NCBI RefSeq assembly: GCF_000425625.1
Contig: NZ_KE384411.1
Span: 1-64,000 of the forward strand
Source of the DNA: Stutzerimonas azotifigens DSM 17556
GTDB taxonomy: Bacteria; Pseudomonadota; Gammaproteobacteria; Pseudomonadales; Pseudomonadaceae
Length of the DNA: 64,000 nucleotides
Reading direction: 5' to 3'
Both the position numbers and the translations under genes were made by a program. The notes below the pieces were generated by a model. The model searched no databases. It was given only the letters and a program-made list of their open reading frames with translations, and was not told the DNA's origin. This document shows, piece after piece, positions 60,001-64,000 of this stretch. Numbering within the stretch: the stretch's first letter is position 1; each line of letters begins with the position of its first letter.

Positions 60001-61210
60001 TGCGCTGGTTGGCGCTGGCCTGGGCAATGGCTTCGATGGGCAGCCGCTGGACCTTGGCGCGGTAGCTGTAGCGGCTGATGCGCGCGGTGCCGGAATCGAT
60101 CACGTAGCGGATGCCCGGCACGGTCAGCGAGGTCTCGGCAACGTTGGTGGCGAGCACGATCTTGCGCCCCGGCATCGGCCGGAAGATCTTCTGCTGCTCG
60201 GCCGGGGTCAGCCGCGCGTACAGCGGCAGCACCTCGGTGTGGCGCAGGTTGGCCTTGCGCAGCACCTCGGCGGCGTCGCGGATCTCGCGCTCGCCAGGGA
60301 GGAACACCAACACGTCGCCGGGACGCTTGCCGACCTGCTTCTCGTGCGCCTCGATCTCGCCCAGCGCGGCGAGGATACCCTGGTCGACGGTGAGGTCGTC
60401 CTCGACGCGGTTGCCGTCCTCGTCGGTCTCGGCGGCCAGCGGCCGGTACCAGAGGTCGACCGGATAGGTGCGGCCGGAGACTTCGACGATAGGTGCATCA
60501 TCGAAGTGCTTGCTGAAGCGCTCCAGGTCGATGGTCGCCGAGGTGATGATCACCTTCAGGTCCGGCCGGCGCGGCAGCAGGGTCTTCAGGTAGCCGAGCA
60601 GGAAGTCGATGTTGAGGCTGCGCTCGTGGGCCTCGTCGACGATGATCGTGTCGTACCTTTCCAGGAAGCGGTCGTGCTGGGTCTCGGCGAGCAGGATGCC
60701 GTCGGTCATCAGCTTGACCAGCGTGCCTTCGGTGCTGTGGTCCTCGAAGCGCACCTGATAGCCGACCAGCTCGCCGAGCGGCGTGCCGATCTCCTCCGCG
60801 ACCCGCGTCGCCACGCTGCGCGCCGCCAGCCGGCGCGGCTGGGTGTGGCCGATCAGGCCGTGCACGCCGCGGCCGATCTCCAGGCAGATCTTCGGCAACT
60901 GGGTGGTCTTGCCCGAGCCGGTCTCGCCGGCCAGCACCAGCACCTGATGCTTCTCCAGCGCCGCTTTGATCTCGTCGCGCTTGGCGGCGATCGGCAGCGC
61001 CTCGTCATAACGCATCACCGGCACGCTCTGCCTGCGCGCCTCGACCTTGGCGCAGGACGCCCGGAAGCGCTCCAGCCACTGCGCCTGCCGGGCTTCGTCC
61101 GGCTGCTTCTGCAGCTCGTGCAGCTGCCGGCGCAAGCGGTGGCGGTCGGCGATCAGGGCCTGGTCGAGATTCTTCAGCAAGGAGGAAAAGGCGGGCGTCG
61201 TTTCGGTCAT
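57089..61210 (-). CDS. hrpA: ATP-dependent RNA helicase HrpA (DEAH box)
   Basis: A 1373-residue DEAH helicase involved in rescue of stalled ribosomes and mRNA handling. The N-terminal helicase core has Walker A GETGSGKT (95-102), VDEAHERS (DEAH 192-195) and motif VI QRKGRCGRVEPG; helicase-associated, OB-like and DUF3418 regions follow. It is about 70 residues longer than E. coli HrpA. Part of the excess is around residues 612-670, where an inverted REP doublet (59296-59362) is read in frame as ELAREQGASGKVREQARSY. ATG 61210 was chosen for the family start MTETTPAFSSLLK. Confidence 0.93.
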   Translation of the reverse strand: MTETTPAFSSLLKNLDQALIADRHRLRRQLHELQKQPDEARQAQWLERFRASCAKVEARRQSVPVMRYDEALPIAAKRDEIKAALEKHQVLVLAGETGSGKTTQLPKICLEIGRGVHGLIGHTQPRRLAARSVATRVAEEIGTPLGELVGYQVRFEDHSTEGTLVKLMTDGILLAETQHDRFLERYDTIIVDEAHERSLNIDFLLGYLKTLLPRRPDLKVIITSATIDLERFSKHFDDAPIVEVSGRTYPVDLWYRPLAAETDEDGNRVEDDLTVDQGILAALGEIEAHEKQVGKRPGDVLVFLPGEREIRDAAEVLRKANLRHTEVLPLYARLTPAEQQKIFRPMPGRKIVLATNVAETSLTVPGIRYVIDSGTARISRYSYRAKVQRLPIEAIAQASANQRKGRCGRVEPGICIRLYSEEDFLGRPEFTDPEILRTNLAAVILQMLHLRLGQIEDFPFIEPPDGKAISDGFNLLQELSAVNRENQLTPLGRQLARLPIDPRLGRMLLEAAQQGSLEEVLIVASALSVQDVRERPADRQTQADQAHAQWKDPDSDFAALINLWRGFEEQRQALGSNALRTWCRKHFLNYLRLREWRDAHRQLTLIVRELKLGTEPRRSELAREQGASGKVREQARSYDRQNGDRRVENGAAFSTEQSTAEPARTTDKRVNAKLAQQAEAGEAAIRAKNYAAVHKAILAGLLSQIGSKTEDGDFLGARQRRFWIHPSSVIGRKKPNWVMAAELVETTKLFARMVAKIEPEWIEPLAGHLIKTNHFEPHWEKKRGQVVAFEQVTLYGMIIVARRPVHYGPIDPALSRELFIREGLVRGDINSRARALTANRQLLERLDELEAKARRRDILADEETLFAFYDARLPADIYQTASFESWYKRESAREPQLLIMREEDVLARDAREVTAAQYPDSLCLGELELPLTYDFEPGSERDGVTLRVPAPLLPQLPPERLDWLVPGLIEAKAVALVRNLPKAIRKNFVPVPDFVSAALSKITFGQGSLFEALGRELQRMTGARIPDEAWPEAVAGLERHLRMNIEVVDARGKYLGEGRDLAELTARFAEASQAALAVPQKKEQADRPVEARGFDAVPEKSQQKVAGLSMTVYPALVEEAGVVKEGRFPTQAEADWQHRRALQRLLLQQLNEQAKYLRNKLPGLTELSLLYRDMDKPDALVEDILLASLDEAILDGVAPLPRDGAALASLAERKRGDWTPHAERLARRVLEILKLRQGLQKRFKGRIDLAQAVALNDIKAQLANLIYPGFVRDTPAEWLKEYPRYLKAIEQRLDKVGGQVQRDRVWTGEIGGYWAQYQARAAKHAQEGKRDPNLALYRWMLEEYRVSLWAQQLGTRMPVSDKRLSKQWSLVEV
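59296..59362. repeat. Inverted REP doublet (REPIN-like) inside hrpA
   Basis: Two perfect 24-bp arms, 59296-59319 and 59339-59362, lie in inverted orientation around a 19-bp spacer. Each arm contains GCGAGCTTGCTCGC or its complement and is identical to the single copy at 109-132. The doublet is in frame with hrpA and codes for residues about 617-638. Confidence 0.92.
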
Positions 61211-61714
61211 CAGGCGGCGTGTGGCTCGGCGGCAAAGAGCGGGATTGTCGCAGATTTGACCCCTTGCCAGCAGGCCGATTCGACCGGGGATTCCATGCCG
61301 GCCGGAACGTCGAGATCCAACCGTCACAGACCGTAGCTATCCGACCGGCGACCCTCCAGTCCCCGCCCCGCTTGCCGTTAAGGAAACCGAGGACGACACC
61401 GCGACGACCAGCAGGCCTTGCTCGCGACTGTGGGAGAGCCCGGTCACCCGCGATCACGAAGCGTCACAGAGTGTCACTTCGCCTTCTTGACGATCGGGTG
61501 CCGTGGATATCATGAGTCGTTGGCAAGGGCGCTTGCCGCACGAATGCCCGTGTCGGAAGGCGCACCGGCTGCCCGGCCACATGGGGTCGAAGCGGCCGGA
61601 ACAGACAGACAATGATTCCTGCCTTCGACGCGCCCCTCCTCGCCGCAGCGACATCGCTCGTTTCCGTCTCAATCCAATCCGGCACGGAATCCCGTTCGCC
61701 AAGGAGTCTTTCGT
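61211..61714. other. Intergenic region between hrpA and the chemoreceptor
   Basis: 504 bases with no recognisable gene. It holds the divergent upstream regions of hrpA and the chemoreceptor. A possible promoter, TTGACG with TATCAT 15 bp downstream (around 61489-61515), points toward the chemoreceptor, but the spacing is short. No repeats of note. Confidence 0.4.
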
Positions 61715-63664
61715 ATGTTTGGAATCCGCTCTGGTATTGCGGGACAGCTGGGCGCGGCGCTTTCCGCCGTGCTGGTGGTGGTGATCAGCGCGAGCGGGCT
61801 GTTCGCCCTGCGCTCGCTTAGCCAGTCGACCGAGGACGCGCACCGCCAGCACCTGGCCAGCGAGGCGAAGCTGCTGGCCGATCAGCTGGTCACCTTTCAA
61901 CAGTCGCTGAGGACTAGCACCCTGCGCCTGGCCACGCTGTTCGAGCGGCGCTTCGCCGAGGGGCTTAGCCGCAGCGACAGTGGCCCGGAGCCGATGCTCA
62001 CCCTCGCCGGGCGGCCGCTCAACGGCGACTTCACCCTGGTGGACGAATTCAACGAGCTGACCGCCGGGGTCGCCACCGTCTTCGTTCGCAGCGGCGAGGA
62101 CTTCCTGCGGATCACCACCTCGCTGAAGAAGGAGGACGGCTCGCGGGCAATCGGCACACAGCTCGACCGCAAGCACCCGGCCTATGCCCGCCTGCTGCAG
62201 GGCCAGCCCTACGTCGGCCGTGCCCTGTTGTTCGGCCGCCACTACATGACCCAGTACACTCCCGTGCGCGATGCGTCCGGCCAGGTGATCGCGGTGCTGT
62301 TCGTCGGCTTCGACTACACCGACGCGCAGCGCCAGCAGTTCGACAGCCTGGCGGCCTTCCGCATCGGCGCCGGCGGTTCGCTGGCGATTCGCGAGGAAAA
62401 CGGCGCCTGGCTGGTCAAGCCGGCCGGGACCGAGCGCGCGGACGCCGCCGAAGCGTCCCTCGCCCAGCCCGACGCCACTCATGGCGTGGTCTGGAGCGAC
62501 GGCGCGCAGGAGTTCCTCAGCGTCGCCGCGCCGGTCGCCGGGGAAGGCTGGCAGGTGGTCGCGACCCTGCCGGAGCAGGAGATCCAGGCGCTGATCTGGC
62601 AGGTCGGTACGCGGCTGGCGCTCGGCAGCGGCCTGGCGCTGATCCTGGCAGTGGCGGCTTCGATCCTGCTGCTGCGCCAGCGCCTGCGACCGCTGGGGCC
62701 GCTGGTGGAGCAGGCCCGGGCCTTCGGCGCCGGCGACCTGAGCGGACGGCTGCAGATCGTCCGGGACGACGAGATCGGCACCCTGTCGGCCACCTTCAAC
62801 CAGATGGCCGAATCGCTGTCCGGCACCGTGACCGAAGTGCGTAGCGCCTCGGCGGACGTGACGCAGCGCGCCGACCAGTTGAATACCCTGGCGGCCGCGA
62901 CCCAGCGCCGCTCCGCCGAGCAGGCGGCCCAGCTCGACACCATGGCCAGCGCGGTGGAGCAGTTCAGCGCCACCGCCGGCGACATCGCCACGGGCATGCA
63001 GCGCACCGAACAGCTGACCACCGAGAACGTGGCGCGCACCCGCCAGGGCGCCGAGTCGATGCAGGCGTCGTCCCAGGCGCTGGGCCAGATCGCCCGTTCG
63101 CTGACGGCCACGGCCACCGTGATCAACGGCCTGGGCGAGCGCTCGCAGCAGATCGGCGGCATCGTCGGAGTCATCAGCGGCATCGCCGAGCAGACCAACC
63201 TGCTGGCCCTCAACGCCGCCATCGAGGCCGCACGCGCCGGCGAGCAGGGCCGCGGCTTCGCGGTGGTGGCCGACGAGGTGCGCAACCTGGCCGCGCGCAC
63301 CAGCCAGGCGACCCGCGAGATCGCCGAGGTGATCGTGTCGGTGCAGGAGGAAACCACCCGCGCGATGACCTCCATCGACGACGGCAACCGCCTGATGCAG
63401 GAAGGCCTGGCGCTCAACGGCGCCGTGGCGACGACGCTCGACGAGATCCAGGCGCACACCGCGCAGACGCTGGAACAGTTCGCCGGCATTGCCCGGGCGA
63501 CCAGCGAGCAGAGCGCCACCGCCACCGTGCTCAGCCAGAACCTCCATGCCGTGGCCGAGGACAACCAGTCGACGCGCGAGGCCGGGAATCAGCTGGCGGA
63601 GACGGCGCGAGAACTCAAGGCACTGGCCGACACGCTGGAGCGCGAGGTCAATCGGTTTCGGTGA
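61715..63664 (+). CDS. Methyl-accepting chemotaxis protein with Cache-type sensor
   Basis: A 649-residue chemoreceptor. The first span is at about residues 10-32. A long periplasmic region (about 35-295) looks like a Cache3/Cache2 fusion domain ([40 protein letters not shown]). The second span (about 300-322) leads into HAMP and the cytoplasmic signalling hairpin with the tip [20 protein letters not shown] from about residue 490. Cache sensors bind small organic acids or amino acids; the ligand is unknown. Stand-alone gene. Confidence 0.92.
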   Translation: MFGIRSGIAGQLGAALSAVLVVVISASGLFALRSLSQSTEDAHRQHLASEAKLLADQLVTFQQSLRTSTLRLATLFERRFAEGLSRSDSGPEPMLTLAGRPLNGDFTLVDEFNELTAGVATVFVRSGEDFLRITTSLKKEDGSRAIGTQLDRKHPAYARLLQGQPYVGRALLFGRHYMTQYTPVRDASGQVIAVLFVGFDYTDAQRQQFDSLAAFRIGAGGSLAIREENGAWLVKPAGTERADAAEASLAQPDATHGVVWSDGAQEFLSVAAPVAGEGWQVVATLPEQEIQALIWQVGTRLALGSGLALILAVAASILLLRQRLRPLGPLVEQARAFGAGDLSGRLQIVRDDEIGTLSATFNQMAESLSGTVTEVRSASADVTQRADQLNTLAAATQRRSAEQAAQLDTMASAVEQFSATAGDIATGMQRTEQLTTENVARTRQGAESMQASSQALGQIARSLTATATVINGLGERSQQIGGIVGVISGIAEQTNLLALNAAIEAARAGEQGRGFAVVADEVRNLAARTSQATREIAEVIVSVQEETTRAMTSIDDGNRLMQEGLALNGAVATTLDEIQAHTAQTLEQFAGIARATSEQSATATVLSQNLHAVAEDNQSTREAGNQLAETARELKALADTLEREVNRFR

Positions 63665-64000
63665 AGGCAACCGTGGCTGAGTCTTGCCCACCGTTCCGGC
63701 GATAACGTCGCCGCGGAACCGGAGCCGAGGCAAGGGGGGCGGCGCATCCGAGGGTCAGTGCCGTCCTTTGGGAAGTGGGGTGCTAGGCGCACGGTTCCCT
63801 CACCACAGCCCTCTCCCGGAGGGAGAGGGCGCCGGTCCGCGTGGGACCTGGCACCGGATGTAGGAGAGACCTTGGTCGCGAACGGAGCCGGCGCCGATGC
63901 CGAGCTTCTTCGCGAGCAAGGACTCGGCATCGGCGCCGCGGGGGCACGCCTCCCACAGGAATTACCTGCGCCGAGCGGATTCGGGTCGCAGGCAGAGCCT
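63665..64000. other. Repeat-rich right end of the window
   Basis: No gene was found in these 336 bases. They hold a CCCTCTCCCGGAGGGAGAGGG hairpin-like sequence near 63809-63829, a perfect 16-bp inverted repeat at 63889-63938, and the start of another GGTCGCAGGCAGAGCCT module at the very end. Confidence 0.6.
63889..63938. repeat. 16-bp perfect inverted repeat
   Basis: CGGCGCCGATGCCGAG (63889-63904) and its exact complement (63923-63938) flank an 18-bp loop that contains TTCGCGAGCAAG, part of the REP sequence. The long stem and REP-like loop suggest a palindromic mobile element rather than a terminator. Confidence 0.7.

Noticed and set aside
57011-61336. A 1441-codon open frame on the + strand
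   Set aside because: It is the complement of hrpA, with Arg/Gly/Leu/Val-biased sequence and no motifs. High GC leaves the opposite strand open. The same applies to long antisense frames over ExaC, the DUF445 gene, ccoN and the M48 protease.
63905-63922. Intrinsic terminator for the chemoreceptor at the 16-bp inverted repeat
   Set aside because: It lies about 225 bp after the stop, the loop carries REP sequence, and no U-tract follows, so a palindromic repeat is the better reading.

Overview
The window is GC-rich, densely coded chromosomal DNA from a Pseudomonas-type gammaproteobacterium (Pseudomonas sensu lato, possibly the stutzeri/mendocina side). The best pointers are a DUF934 / nitrite-sulfite reductase / MpaR-like regulator / orphan CcoN cluster in the order known from P. 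aeruginosa (PA4129-PA4134), an ExaC-type aldehyde dehydrogenase, a Pseudomonas-type RNase Z, and REP-like palindromes around GCGAGCAAGCTCGC. No rRNA, tRNA, CRISPR array or complete insertion sequence was found. Only the last codons of a probable transposase enter at the left edge.

Layout. 0.4-13.9 kb holds mostly housekeeping and accessory genes: an old yellow enzyme, ExaC, a lipoprotein, a DUF445 membrane protein, a HIT protein, an FKBP isomerase, a VOC protein, a GreA/B-like factor, RNase Z, a desaturase-SRPBCC fusion, LysR, a LysE exporter with a probable terminal frameshift, Lrp and LrgAB. 13.8-19.6 kb is the DUF934-reductase-MpaR-CcoN respiratory cluster. 19.8-22.2 kb has an MFS transporter and a divergent MarR / DUF417 pair; the MarR protein carries a four-cysteine tail.

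22.5-36.7 kb is a visibly less GC-rich catabolic island. An eight-gene leftward operon encodes two UxaA-type dehydratases, a DmpE/DmpH-like pair, a cupin-like protein, an NTF2-like protein, a YciI protein and an alpha-ketoglutaric semialdehyde dehydrogenase. It is divergent from an IclR regulator, a TctCBA tripartite tricarboxylate transporter and an Ldh-family dehydrogenase. The set suggests uptake of a polyhydroxylated di- or tricarboxylate (an aldarate is the leading guess) and its conversion to 2-oxoglutarate. The island is bracketed by two ~285-bp direct copies of the DUF417 3' end plus an AraC-gene tail. Three CATACTGAA-containing sites lie in the likely control regions. The two UxaA paralogues have lost opposite halves of the family's conserved motifs.

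37.1-43.2 kb looks like an electrophile/enal/acrylate defence block: AcuI-like reductase with a TetR regulator (a matching operator before each), then aldehyde dehydrogenase, alkene reductase, LLM flavoprotein and ArsR regulator (ATATCGC motifs in two promoters). 43.3-45.7 kb has a DMT exporter, a small disordered protein and a DUF3087 protein with a probable frameshift. 45.9-53.8 kb is a tripartite RND efflux pump divergent from its own two-component system. 53.9-63.7 kb has a membrane M48 protease, a 179-bp tandem repeat array, the RNA helicase HrpA with a REP doublet inside its coding sequence, and a chemoreceptor.
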